Source: Lachnospiraceae bacterium (lineage in GTDB: Bacteria; Bacillota; Clostridia; Lachnospirales; Lachnospiraceae). From it: 32,476 bases of DNA. The notes under the pieces were generated by a model that was not told the origin of the DNA, did no database searches, and saw nothing but the letters and a program-made list of their open reading frames with translations. Where the stretch lies: assembly GCA_029225065.1 (NCBI GenBank), contig JAQXVT010000002.1, positions 1 to 32,476 on the forward strand. The letters are read 5' to 3'. Shown here piece after piece: positions 8,021 to 15,003 of this stretch. Both the position numbers and the translations under genes were made by a program. How positions within the stretch are numbered: the first letter of the stretch is position 1; the number at the start of each line of letters is the position of its first letter.

Positions 8021-8380
8021 ATGGTATTCAATACAGGAGCGGCACTTCTCGACGCGATCGTATTGTCCGTGGTGTCGACTGAGCCGGAGGGAACGTACGG
8101 CTACCGGATCACGCAGGAGGTGCGCAGTGTGCTGAATGTGTCAGAGTCCACCCTGTATCCGGTGCTGCGCAGGCTGCAAAAGGATGACTGCCTGAGTGTG
8201 TACGACCGTGAATACGGGGGACGGAACCGCAGATACTATAAGATCACGCAGCAGGGCTGGGCACAGCTTGGCATGTACCGGGAAGAGTGGAGCAGGTATT
8301 CAGAAAAGATTTCAGGCATCCTGCTTTACGGTGGGACTTCCGGTCAGGGGCACAGGGAAGAAAATGAGAAAGAGATATGA
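8021..8380 (+). CDS. PadR family transcriptional regulator
   Basis: A 119-residue winged-helix repressor of the PadR family. The N-terminal winged helix carries the family pattern YGYRITQEV and SESTLYPVLRRLQKDD, followed by the wing GGRNRRYYKITQQG, and the C-terminal helix for dimerisation. A strong AAGGAGA ribosome site precedes the ATG. Together with the following HAAS/DUF1700 and DUF4097-like genes it forms a gene arrangement common in Firmicutes, in which PadR controls a membrane protein pair thought to respond to envelope conditions or antimicrobials. The stop codon overlaps the alternative upstream start of the next gene. Confidence 0.92.
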   Translation: MVFNTGAALLDAIVLSVVSTEPEGTYGYRITQEVRSVLNVSESTLYPVLRRLQKDDCLSVYDREYGGRNRRYYKITQQGWAQLGMYREEWSRYSEKISGILLYGGTSGQGHREENEKEI

Positions 8381-8448
8381 AAGAAAGGAAGCGCCCGGAA
8401 GCGGAGAGAAGAAAGAAGGAAACAGCCGGGCAGGATGGAGCGCGTGTT

Positions 8449-9462
8449 ATGAGTAAAGAGGAATTTTTGGCGGAACTGGAAGCCTGCCTTTCGGATCTGT
8501 CGAAGGAGGAGCGGGAAGAGGCTCTTGCGTATTATCAGGATTATCTGGAAGAGGCAGGAGATGAGCCGCAGGTGATAGAACGCCTTGGTACGCCCAGGCA
8601 GGTGGCCGAGGGCATTCGGATGGGGCTGGAGCAGGATGTGGATGCCGGGGAGTTTACAGAGTCCGGCTACCGCGACGAGCGTCTGGAGGAAGCGGCGAAG
8701 ATACCGGACCGCTATACGGTGCTGATGAAAAAGGAAGCCGCACAGGAATCGAAAAAAACGTCCGAAGAGCATCGCGCAGAAGAAGAGACGGAAAAAGCAA
8801 AAGGCACGGCCTGGAACCGCGCGCGGTTTGAAGCCTTTGGCAGACAGGCGCGCCAGACCTGGGAAGAAGCAAAGCAGGATGGCTTTGGAAAACGGGCGAA
8901 GCAGGCCTGGGACGATGCGAGGACGGGCGAGTGGGGTACGCAGGCGGAAAATGCCTGGGAAGAGGTCAAAAGCCGCGCTGCACGAAGCGGAAAAGATAGC
9001 GAAAAAGCGGCGCAGACGACAGCGGTTCGCAAAAAAAGCAACCATGGTATTTTATTTTTGATCCTGCTGCTCTTTTTTGGAATTCCGGCAGCAGGTGTGC
9101 TCCTTGGAACTGGATTTTCGTTTGTTGCAGCGCTCTTTGGCGCATTGTTTGGAATTTTCTGCGGACTATTCGGCCTTGCAGTCACAGCCTGTGCCGCAGC
9201 GATCGGTGCGGTATCGGCAGGAGCAGCCATGATCGGGGCAGGCATCGCTAATCTGGCGTCACTGCCGATGGCATTTGTGATGATCGGCGGCGGATTTTTG
9301 ATGCTGGCAGTCGGTATGCTCTGTTTTCTGCTGATGAAATGGGGCTTTGGCACGGTGATTCCGTGGGCGTTTCGCACGGCATGGTCAGCGGTTTGCTGCG
9401 CAGCTGGCTGGCTCCGTGATAAGGTTCGTCAGATGTTTGGAAAAGGAGGCGAGGCACAGTGA
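8449..9462 (+). CDS. HAAS/DUF1700 domain membrane protein with internal 16-residue repeats
   Basis: A 337-residue protein. Residues 1 to about 70 form the HAAS/DUF1700 helical domain (MSKEEFLAELEACLSDL, EEREEALAYYQDYLEEAGDE), which in this context is thought to contact the PadR partner. A highly charged middle follows, containing three tandem 16-residue units (about residues 130-177) with an invariant tryptophan, then several glycine- and alanine-rich transmembrane helices. The ATG at 8449 is preferred because the domain starts exactly there and GGATGGAG precedes it; an ATG at 8377 overlapping the padR stop in an ATGA arrangement would add 24 very basic residues and cannot be excluded. The stop overlaps the next gene. 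Function is unknown beyond likely envelope sensing. Confidence 0.85.
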   Translation: MSKEEFLAELEACLSDLSKEEREEALAYYQDYLEEAGDEPQVIERLGTPRQVAEGIRMGLEQDVDAGEFTESGYRDERLEEAAKIPDRYTVLMKKEAAQESKKTSEEHRAEEETEKAKGTAWNRARFEAFGRQARQTWEEAKQDGFGKRAKQAWDDARTGEWGTQAENAWEEVKSRAARSGKDSEKAAQTTAVRKKSNHGILFLILLLFFGIPAAGVLLGTGFSFVAALFGALFGIFCGLFGLAVTACAAAIGAVSAGAAMIGAGIANLASLPMAFVMIGGGFLMLAVGMLCFLLMKWGFGTVIPWAFRTAWSAVCCAAGWLRDKVRQMFGKGGEAQ

Positions 9463-10223
9463 GACGGTCAACAAGAATTCTTTTAAAAATCACACTGCTT
9501 TTTGCGGTGATCGGCGCAGCCTTCTGCATTGCCGGATTTTGTCTGGGATTTGAGCGGGATCAGCTGTCGGATGCGCTTGGAAAGGTTCGAGGCGGAAACG
9601 CTTTCTTTTCCGGGAAAACAAAAAATTTTTCGGAAGCCTACACGGATATTGATACATTAAAGCTTGAGATCGGGGCGGCGAGCTGCCGGATTCTTCCTTC
9701 AGATGATGGAAAATGGAAGGTAGTCGGTGAAGATGTGCCGTCTGATTTTGAAGTAAAAGCGGGCGGCGGTACTCTGAAGATCAGCGGAAATACGCACCAT
9801 TTCTGGGGATTTGGCTTTGGCGGAAGCGGTGGAGCCGGAATTGAGATTTATATTCCGAAGAACGCCAAATTGAAGGAGACCGATCTTGACATTGGCGCCG
9901 GGGAGGTAGCGATGGAGAATGGCAGTCTGATAAGCTGCGAAAAACTGGCACTTGACGTTGGCGCAGGAAGCTGTACACTGAACCTGGATCTTTCGAAAGA
10001 TGCGGATGTGGAATGCGGCGTCGGCGAGATTGCACTGAATCTGCAGGGAAAAGAGAGCGATTTTGATTACGAAGTCGAATGCGGCATCGGATCAGTGCAG
10101 ATCGGAGATATGGAGTATTCCGGGTTCGGAACAGACAAAAAGATCACAAACAGGTCGAAGAAAAAGATCGATGTGCAGTGCGGTGTCGGAAGCATTTCGA
10201 TTGACTTTGAGGGCAGTAAATGA
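9459..10223 (+). CDS. DUF4097-like surface protein with beta-helix repeats
   Basis: A 254-residue membrane-anchored protein. A basic start and one hydrophobic helix (about residues 8-30) are followed by an external domain built from short repeats with the pattern hydrophobic-x-GxG-x3-h, for example LDIGAGEVAMENG, LDVGAGSCTLNL, VECGVGEIALNL, VECGIGSVQIGD and VQCGVGSISIDF. This is typical of the DUF4097 'adhesin-like' beta-helix group encoded with PadR and DUF1700. The GTG start overlaps the TGA of the previous gene (GTGA), so translation is coupled. Role unknown; envelope association is inferred. Confidence 0.85.
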   Translation: MRRSTRILLKITLLFAVIGAAFCIAGFCLGFERDQLSDALGKVRGGNAFFSGKTKNFSEAYTDIDTLKLEIGAASCRILPSDDGKWKVVGEDVPSDFEVKAGGGTLKISGNTHHFWGFGFGGSGGAGIEIYIPKNAKLKETDLDIGAGEVAMENGSLISCEKLALDVGAGSCTLNLDLSKDADVECGVGEIALNLQGKESDFDYEVECGIGSVQIGDMEYSGFGTDKKITNRSKKKIDVQCGVGSISIDFEGSK

Positions 10224-10252
10224 TGGTGCTTTATAAAAAACTTCTGGTGGTC

Positions 10253-10274
10253 AAAGCGGATATTCGCAATCCGC
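10253..10274 (+). repeat. Dispersed stem-loop repeat, copy F
   Basis: Contains the conserved core in the orientation GCGGATATTCGCAATCCGC, a perfect 6-bp hairpin (10256-10261 with 10269-10274). It lies between the DUF4097-like and PspC genes and matches the intergenic repeats at 16924, 19157, 21440, 27046 and 27911. Confidence 0.6.
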
Positions 10275-10314
10275 TATGACTATGCGCTGAATAAAGAGAA
10301 AGGAAGTATGCAGT

Positions 10315-10491
10315 ATGAAAAAATTATGCAGATCTTATAACGACCGCAAAATCTGCGGCGTATGCGGAGGAATCGGAGAATATCTGGGCGTGGACCCAAC
10401 CGTGGTACGGCTTGTGTTCGTTGTGCTTGGACTTTTACACATCGGAATCATTCTCTACATCGCGGCAGCGATTCTGATGCCGATGGAGTAA
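10315..10491 (+). CDS. Small PspC domain membrane protein
   Basis: A 58-residue protein. The sequence KKLCRSYNDRKICGVCGGIG followed by EYLGVDPTVVRLVFVV and a hydrophobic C-terminal segment ending ILMPME is the PspC domain pattern (phage-shock-protein C-like), here as a stand-alone domain. It is expected to sit in the cytoplasmic membrane and to take part in envelope-stress sensing, in keeping with the PadR/DUF1700/DUF4097 genes upstream. GAAAGGAAG about 9 bases before the ATG is the ribosome site. It is followed by a terminator, so it closes the operon. Confidence 0.88.
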   Translation: MKKLCRSYNDRKICGVCGGIGEYLGVDPTVVRLVFVVLGLLHIGIILYIAAAILMPME

Positions 10492-10537
10492 ACAGTAACA
10501 ATATGCTGGCATATTTTCAGGCGGTATGATATGGTAG

Positions 10538-10575
10538 GAGGGCAGAGAAAAAATTTAACTCTGCCCTCTTTGCTG
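10538..10575 (+). terminator. Terminator after the PspC gene
   Basis: GAGGGCAGAG (10538-10547) pairs perfectly with CTCTGCCCTC (10559-10568); only a short T-rich tail (TTTGCTG) follows, so efficiency may be modest. Confidence 0.65.
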
Positions 10576-10581
10576 TATATT

Positions 10582-10610
10582 GTATAAATGAAAAAAAACA
10601 GGCCATACTT
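10582..10610 (+). promoter_or_regulatory. Candidate sigma-G (forespore) promoter
   Basis: GTATA (10582-10586), 17 bp, then CATACTT (10604-10610). This fits the sigma-G pattern (GHATR at -35, CATNHTA at -10) except for the last base, and lies about 55 bases upstream of a small acid-soluble spore protein gene, which is the classic sigma-G target. Confidence 0.5.
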
Positions 10611-10664
10611 CTAGTACATCGTTCTTTGAAAAATGACGTACTGGTGAAAGGAGCGTGGTCTGTT

Positions 10665-10880
10665 TTGGAACGGAAAGAAAAAAAATTTCGCTGGGAAGAG
10701 CTCAGCCCGGACGACCGGATGAAATATGAGATTGCAGAGGAACTCGGCCTGCTGGAAAAAGTAAAACGCGAAGGCTGGAAATCCCTTTCTGCAAAGGAGA
10801 CGGGACGGATCGGAGGACTGATGACGAGAAAAAAACGGGAGATGAAAAGAGATGATAAAGATACTGATCGTGGAGGATGA
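10665..10880 (+). CDS. Alpha/beta-type small acid-soluble spore protein (SASP)
   Basis: A 71-residue protein resembling the alpha/beta SASP family, which coats and protects spore DNA. The two signature regions are visible: MKYEIAEELGLLEKV, and GRIGGLMTRKKREM, corresponding to the KYEIAxExG and GxxGGxMxK elements of classic SASPs. The segment GWKSLSAKETGRIGG is typical of the clostridial subgroup. The TTG at 10665 is preferred because AAAGGAG lies 11 bases upstream; GTG 10644 and TTG 10626 are in-frame alternatives. Its last 29 bases overlap the start of the OmpR-type regulator, which is odd for a spore structural gene. A sigma-G-like promoter lies upstream. Confidence 0.75.
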   Translation: MERKEKKFRWEELSPDDRMKYEIAEELGLLEKVKREGWKSLSAKETGRIGGLMTRKKREMKRDDKDTDRGG

Positions 10881-11505
10881 GGAGTCGATCGCGAATCTGA
10901 TCCGAATGAATCTGGTGAAAGCGGGATATCAGTGTGAAAACGCATTTGACGGAGAAGCGGCAGCTGATGCCATCAGCGAGCGGACGTTTGATCTGGTGCT
11001 TTTGGATATTATGCTTCCGAAGCTGAATGGCTATGAGGTACTGGAATACGCGAAAACGATGGAAATTCCGGTCATTTTTCTGACCGCGATGGGCGAGACG
11101 CAGCAGAAAGTAAAGGGGCTGCGTCTCGGTGCGGAGGATTACATAGCGAAACCGTTTGAGATTGCGGAGCTGCTTGCCCGCGTGGAGACGGTGCTGCGCC
11201 GCTACCACAAGACGGAGCGGAAGCTGCATTTTCTGAACATCGATATCGATACGGATTCGCACACCGTCATGCAGGACGGGCATGAGGCAGATCTGACGAC
11301 AAAAGAGTACGAGCTGCTCCTTTTGTTTCTGCGCAACAAAAACCGGGCGCTTTACCGGGAGACGATCTACGAAAACGTGTGGGGCGGCGAGTACAGCGGC
11401 ACAGGCCGGACGGTGGATCTGCACGTGCAGCGACTGAAAAAGAAGCTGGGGTTGGAGGAACACATTGTGGCAATTTACAAGGTCGGCTACCGGCTGGAAT
11501 GCTGA
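10852..11505 (+). CDS. OmpR/PhoB-family response regulator
   Basis: A 217-residue two-component regulator. The receiver (1-115) has the acidic residues E8/D9/E10, phospho-acceptor D52 (LVLLDIMLP) and K100 (DYIAKPF). The winged-helix DNA-binding domain (about 125-217) contains LTTKEYELLLLFLRNKN, the recognition region TVDLHVQRLKKKLG and the terminal hairpin IVAIYKVGYRLE. The ATG lies inside the 3' end of the spore protein gene; CGGGAG about 10 bases upstream serves as ribosome site. The kinase starts 12 bases after its stop. Targets unknown; OmpR-type proteins bind direct repeats at 11-bp spacing, and such repeats (GATACAA) occur at 14369-14408 downstream. Confidence 0.93.
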   Translation: MIKILIVEDEESIANLIRMNLVKAGYQCENAFDGEAAADAISERTFDLVLLDIMLPKLNGYEVLEYAKTMEIPVIFLTAMGETQQKVKGLRLGAEDYIAKPFEIAELLARVETVLRRYHKTERKLHFLNIDIDTDSHTVMQDGHEADLTTKEYELLLLFLRNKNRALYRETIYENVWGGEYSGTGRTVDLHVQRLKKKLGLEEHIVAIYKVGYRLEC

Positions 11506-11517
11506 CGGGAGGATGCG

Positions 11518-12984
11518 ATGAACCTTTCGTGGAAACTGTTTTTTATTACGACACCGATCTTTGTGGTGTTTCTGACGTTTTTTGGCACCTGGATCATTCA
11601 GGACAATTTCCAGAGCGGACTCGATCAGGAGATTGAGCGGTGCATGGCGGAAAATCAGACCTTTCAGAATTCCTACGAGCTGACACGCAATTCGCTCTCA
11701 AATGAGCAGTGGGAGCAGATGACAATCAAAAAGGCAGTGGAGAGCTTCCATAAAAGACGCGAGGAAAAAAACGGAAATGCACGGATTTATGATGCGGACG
11801 GAAATGTGCTGTATCAGGACAATGCGCTGGAAATCACATCGTCGGTGCGAAGTCAGCTGAACGAGACGAACAACGTCGGCTATGAGATTGTTCCGCAGCG
11901 CGGTAGTATTTATGTGGTGGTAGTCTGCCGAAGCGGATTTAATGACTATATCGAAACCGTGCGAAATATCACAAAAATTTATGAGAACCGTGACAGTATG
12001 TATTCCAGATATCAGATGGGGATGATTGCCATCACAGTTCTGGTCGGCGGAATTATTCTGGTCGTTCTGTTTTTTGTCATGCGTGGCATGCAGAAGCTCT
12101 CAAGGGCGGCACGCCAGTTAGCAGGCGGAAAATACGACGTGCGGCTTCACATTCACAGCAATGATGAGGTGGGACGGCTGGCCGAGGACTTCAACTGGAT
12201 GGCGGGTGAAATGAGCCTTCAGATGAAAAAGCTGGAGCAGGAGGTACACCGTCAGGAGGAATTTACGGCTGCGTTTGCACACGAGCTGAAGACACCGCTG
12301 ACCTCGATCATCGGTTATGCGGACACGATCCGGCAGATGGATCTGAGCAAAGAAGAGACGGACATGTGTGCGGATTACATATTCCGGCAGGGAAAACGGC
12401 TGCAGACGCTCTCCTACAAGCTTCTGGAGATGACGATGGCAGATGCGCAGAAGCTGGAGCGAAAGGAGATTCCGATACCGGAGCTTGTCGAAGAACTGAA
12501 ACGCGTTTCGGCAGTCTCTCTGACCGAAAAACAGCTGACGCTGATTGTGGATGCACAGAGCGGCAGTATTTTTGGAGACCGGGACCTGCTGCTTTCCCTG
12601 TTTTTAAACCTGATCGACAATGCGCGCAAGGCCTCAAATCCGGGCGGTCGGATCTGGCTGCTTGGTGACCGTCTGCAGGATGGTTACCAGATCACCGTGC
12701 AGGACGAGGGAAGAGGAATCGAGCCGGAGGAGCTGGCACGAATCACGGAGGCTTTTTATATGGTGGATAAATCGCGTTCCAGAAAGGAAGGCGGTGCAGG
12801 ACTTGGACTGGCGCTGTGTAAGAAGATTGTGGAGCTACACGGGGCTGCCTGGCGGTTTTACGGAAGTCCCGGAGAGGGCTTTGCGGTGACGGTGCGGTTC
12901 TGGCAGCCGGAGATGCCGGCGAGGCGGGTGCGCCGCAAAGCAGGCACAGCCAGAAGAGTGGCAGATAAAGGAGAAAACGGATGA
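11518..12984 (+). CDS. Sensor histidine kinase (HAMP, HisKA, HATPase_c)
   Basis: A 488-residue membrane kinase. One transmembrane helix lies near residues 8-26, an extracellular sensor of about 140 residues follows, then a second helix at about 170-190, a HAMP linker, the HisKA box FAHELKTPLTSIIGY with phospho-acceptor H255, and the ATPase boxes NLIDNARKA (N), DEGRGI (G1) and GGAGLGLAL (G2). The C-terminal tail is strongly basic. GGGAGG precedes the ATG, and the stop overlaps the ATG of the next gene (ATGA). It pairs with the OmpR-type regulator upstream; the signal is unknown, but the downstream membrane-anchored protein may be part of the sensing or the response. Confidence 0.92.
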   Translation: MNLSWKLFFITTPIFVVFLTFFGTWIIQDNFQSGLDQEIERCMAENQTFQNSYELTRNSLSNEQWEQMTIKKAVESFHKRREEKNGNARIYDADGNVLYQDNALEITSSVRSQLNETNNVGYEIVPQRGSIYVVVVCRSGFNDYIETVRNITKIYENRDSMYSRYQMGMIAITVLVGGIILVVLFFVMRGMQKLSRAARQLAGGKYDVRLHIHSNDEVGRLAEDFNWMAGEMSLQMKKLEQEVHRQEEFTAAFAHELKTPLTSIIGYADTIRQMDLSKEETDMCADYIFRQGKRLQTLSYKLLEMTMADAQKLERKEIPIPELVEELKRVSAVSLTEKQLTLIVDAQSGSIFGDRDLLLSLFLNLIDNARKASNPGGRIWLLGDRLQDGYQITVQDEGRGIEPEELARITEAFYMVDKSRSRKEGGAGLGLALCKKIVELHGAAWRFYGSPGEGFAVTVRFWQPEMPARRVRRKAGTARRVADKGENG

Positions 12985-14027
12985 GAAGGCAGAAACGGTG
13001 GAAAACGATCCTGGAATATGAGATCGGTGTGCTTTTGCTGGTTGCGGCGGTGCTTGCGGCCTGGTTTTTGCCGGATCTTTATGCACAGCTGCATGATTCG
13101 GAACAGTTTAACCATCCGGTTCTGTCTACGCGTGAGGCGATTCAGTTTCTGGATGTGAATTCGCTCGATATTGCTGGGAGAATGAAGCTTTTGAAGGATG
13201 AGACCGTTTTGCAGGACTGGAATTACAGTGAGCTGGATACTCTTTTTGTGGACGGGAGCGAGGAGCCGCTTCTGAAAAAGGCACAGCGGCTGCTAGGTGA
13301 ATGGGTGGATTATGGCATCCTGCCGGATGAAACGGAGACGCTGATCGAACAGATTCAGGAGCCTGCGCAGGCAGAAACCGATGTTTCTGGCACACAGGAC
13401 GTGGAGATAAGCTCGGAAGAAGCGTTTACAGTGGAGGGAACGATGATCCGGATTATCGTTGGCCAGTCGGTGCTGCGTGTGTGCTGTATCGCGGTAGGCG
13501 GCGAGGACGGAAGCGACATGCTGTTTCTGCTCATGGATGCGGACCGGGATCTGCTGTATTATGTGGCAGTGTTCGGGCGGCCCTACTGGGATGCGATGGC
13601 GCAGCGCATCGGACCCAAATCATATGATTCCTATAGTGATATGATGGATGCTTATTATGCCGGGAACTTTGATATGAATTCGTATTTTCCGGCGGATAAA
13701 TGGCAGAATCTGGCCAGTGCCGCAAGTGCTGTTTCCTGCGAAGAAAAGCAGGAGGAAAACGGAGAAGTGGAGGAAACATACACCGATCCGAGAAGTCACC
13801 GGGAATTTGTCCTGAATTACGACACCTTTGACGGCTACGCCGAAATCGCAATGATCGCCAGTGACTGGAGCGGCTATGGCATGGATGTCTCACTTGGAAC
13901 AAATGCCTGGAGACAGTTCGTCTCAGACTGCTTCGGGCTGAACTTTACGGTAGCAGCGTTTGAGAGCTGGTTCGACGATCCGTACGGAGTGGGGGTGACG
14001 ATGGATGCGGAGGAGAAGAAATCGTGA
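12981..14027 (+). CDS. Unknown membrane-anchored extracellular protein of the two-component operon
   Basis: A 348-residue protein I do not recognise. The basic N-terminus (MRRQKRWK) and one hydrophobic helix at about residues 12-30 indicate a membrane anchor with the bulk of the chain outside. The rest is acidic, with a glutamate-rich segment near residues 118-145 and a second one just before a conserved-looking C-terminal portion (YTDPRSHREFVLNYDTFDGY...). Translation is coupled to the kinase by an ATGA overlap, which suggests it acts in the same pathway, for example as an accessory sensor or kinase modulator. No catalytic motif is evident. Confidence 0.8.
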   Translation: MRRQKRWKTILEYEIGVLLLVAAVLAAWFLPDLYAQLHDSEQFNHPVLSTREAIQFLDVNSLDIAGRMKLLKDETVLQDWNYSELDTLFVDGSEEPLLKKAQRLLGEWVDYGILPDETETLIEQIQEPAQAETDVSGTQDVEISSEEAFTVEGTMIRIIVGQSVLRVCCIAVGGEDGSDMLFLLMDADRDLLYYVAVFGRPYWDAMAQRIGPKSYDSYSDMMDAYYAGNFDMNSYFPADKWQNLASAASAVSCEEKQEENGEVEETYTDPRSHREFVLNYDTFDGYAEIAMIASDWSGYGMDVSLGTNAWRQFVSDCFGLNFTVAAFESWFDDPYGVGVTMDAEEKKS

Positions 14028-14102
14028 AAGATAAAAGCTGATTCGCGATTCGAAAGTGTAAAAATGCTTGAATAATAAAGAAGCATGCTATCGTATAAAA
14101 AA

Positions 14103-14201
14103 GGAAAACCGGAGAACACGGCCTACCCTTGATGATGAACTTACTAAATGCTTTTCAGCACCAGTCGTCCACTATTGGCAGTAGTGGGCGGCTGTTTTTT
14201 T
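14103..14201 (+). ncRNA. Candidate antisense antitoxin RNA opposite the small toxin gene
   Basis: A strong intrinsic terminator on the plus strand (stem 14162-14174 with 14182-14194, seven T at 14195-14201) lies inside the 3' part of the minus-strand toxin gene. A promoter-like region around 14068-14099 (TTGAAT and TATAAA, non-ideal spacing) could start an RNA of about 100 bases that is antisense to the toxin 3' end. Alternatively the terminator simply ends the two-component operon, 135 bases past its last stop. The 5' end given is a guess. Confidence 0.4.
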
Positions 14202-14283
14202 GCCCGAAGACTGTATAGCACAATCCTGCGAGAGCAACGATGAAGATACTAAACTGAAAGAGATCAGTAGATGTAGCGTACAT
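14155..14283 (-). CDS. Putative holin-like small membrane toxin (type I toxin-antitoxin)
   Basis: A 42-residue peptide starting MYATSTDLFQFSIFIVALAG, i.e. a short polar start, one hydrophobic helix and a basic/polar tail (FGQKNSRP). This resembles the 'putative holin-like toxin' peptides common in Firmicutes, which insert in the membrane and are usually controlled by an antisense RNA. The ATG at 14283 has GGAGG at ideal spacing; an in-frame ATG at 14289 sits too close. The leader can form a 6-bp hairpin pairing GGAGGG of the ribosome site (14290-14295) with CCCTCC (14308-14313), the kind of self-sequestration known in type I toxin mRNAs. A plus-strand terminator overlaps the 3' end. Toxicity is inferred. 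Confidence 0.65.
   Translation of the reverse strand: MYATSTDLFQFSIFIVALAGLCYTVFGQKNSRPLLPIVDDWC
14162..14201 (+). terminator. Strong plus-strand terminator within the toxin gene
   Basis: A 13-bp stem with two G-T wobbles (14162-14174 and 14182-14194), a 7-base loop and TTTTTTT. No T-run exists on the minus strand, so it acts on plus-strand transcripts only. Confidence 0.85.
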
Positions 14284-14289
14284 CGGCAT

Positions 14290-14313
14290 CCCTCCTTTCT
14301 TTTGTCTGGAGGG
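14290..14313 (-). promoter_or_regulatory. Hairpin hiding the toxin ribosome site
   Basis: On the minus strand CCCTCC (14313-14308) pairs with GGAGGG (14295-14290), the Shine-Dalgarno sequence of the small toxin, across a 12-base loop. Predicted to block translation initiation until remodelled. Confidence 0.6.
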
Positions 14314-14368
14314 TTTCCCATCCGAAGAGGTCATTGCTTTAATTGGCTTCACTGAGTTTTTTTGTCAG

Positions 14369-14408
14369 GATACAATTCTGATACAAAAATGAGATTATTT
14401 TGATACAA
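14369..14408. promoter_or_regulatory. Three phased GATACAA direct repeats
   Basis: GATACAA occurs at 14369, 14380 and 14402, i.e. spacings of 11 and 22 bp (one and two helical turns), between the toxin gene (minus) and the small gene at 14501 (plus). This is the geometry of OmpR-family binding sites; the OmpR-type regulator at 10852 is a candidate binder. The remaining 14028-14500 sequence outside the toxin locus shows no gene. Confidence 0.5.
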
Positions 14409-14500
14409 TCACAAGTTAAAATCCTTTTTGTAAGAAACGCAGAGCAGTTCTGCGGATTATGCAGAGAGGATTTTTGATGTGGTCTTAAAGGGAGTGTGAG

Positions 14501-14713
14501 TTGGGAGATACCATGGAGAGATTAGAAAAAACGCTTTGGAAAAGAGAGACAGATGAAAATGATATGGAGCAAAAAGGTTTACAGAAGATAAATTTAACAG
14601 AAACAAACCGTCGTCAGGCGACAGAAGAAAATCCGGAAGAAGCAGCCAGAAAAAAAGAGCTTCTGCGGGAACGTGTCGAACGGATTTATCATTCATTGCA
14701 TTTAAGGCCTTAA
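14501..14713 (+). CDS. Small highly charged hypothetical protein
   Basis: A 70-residue hydrophilic protein rich in Glu, Lys and Arg with no membrane segment and probable helical or coiled character (EEAARKKELLRERVERIYHSL). I do not recognise it. TTG 14501 follows AAAGGGAG by 6 bases; ATG 14513 follows GGGAG by 5 bases and would give 66 residues. Both starts are credible, which supports the frame being translated. It stands alone after the GATACAA repeats and upstream of the MurE-like gene. Confidence 0.5.
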   Translation: MGDTMERLEKTLWKRETDENDMEQKGLQKINLTETNRRQATEENPEEAARKKELLRERVERIYHSLHLRP

Positions 14714-14768
14714 GTCTTTTTTAAGAAGTGCTTTATATCGCCTTAAAGAATGGGAAGAGGATCCACGC

Positions 14769-14774
14769 TATAAT
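14769..14774 (+). promoter_or_regulatory. Candidate -10 box upstream of the MurE-like gene
   Basis: A perfect TATAAT with no convincing -35 at normal spacing. The 290 bases between 14714 and 15003 otherwise hold a partial copy of the dispersed repeat core (TGCGAATATCCG at 14922-14933) and no other gene. Confidence 0.3.
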
Positions 14775-15003
14775 AAAAAATATGCGGGCAGGGGGACGAA
14801 AACGGCGCTTTAAACGTCTAATGTTTAACCGGAACAGGCAGATTTTGTGTAAGCAGGGGAATTAGACGTACTTGTATCATAAGAGGGATAAACAATCCAT
14901 GCTGACGGTTATGAGACTGAGTGCGAATATCCGTTTTGAAATGATGTGGAAGAAGAGAAAATGCGCGTGCCTGCCGCAAGGGAAAAAGAGAAGGAGAAAA
15001 CAG

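Noticed and set aside
8344-9377. Large minus-strand ORFs opposite the DUF1700 gene
   Set aside because: They mirror a GC-rich, repeat-containing real gene on the plus strand; composition (Arg/Ser/Pro/Phe-rich) is typical of antisense frames.
14813-14827. AAAC/GTTT inverted repeat as a possible LexA box
   Set aside because: It does not match the Firmicute CGAAC-N4-GTTCG pattern, and no SOS-type gene follows.
14872-15003. N-terminal extension of the MurE-like protein
   Set aside because: No ribosome site for the upstream start, and the Mur ligase N-domain begins at the ATG at 15004 behind AAGGAG.
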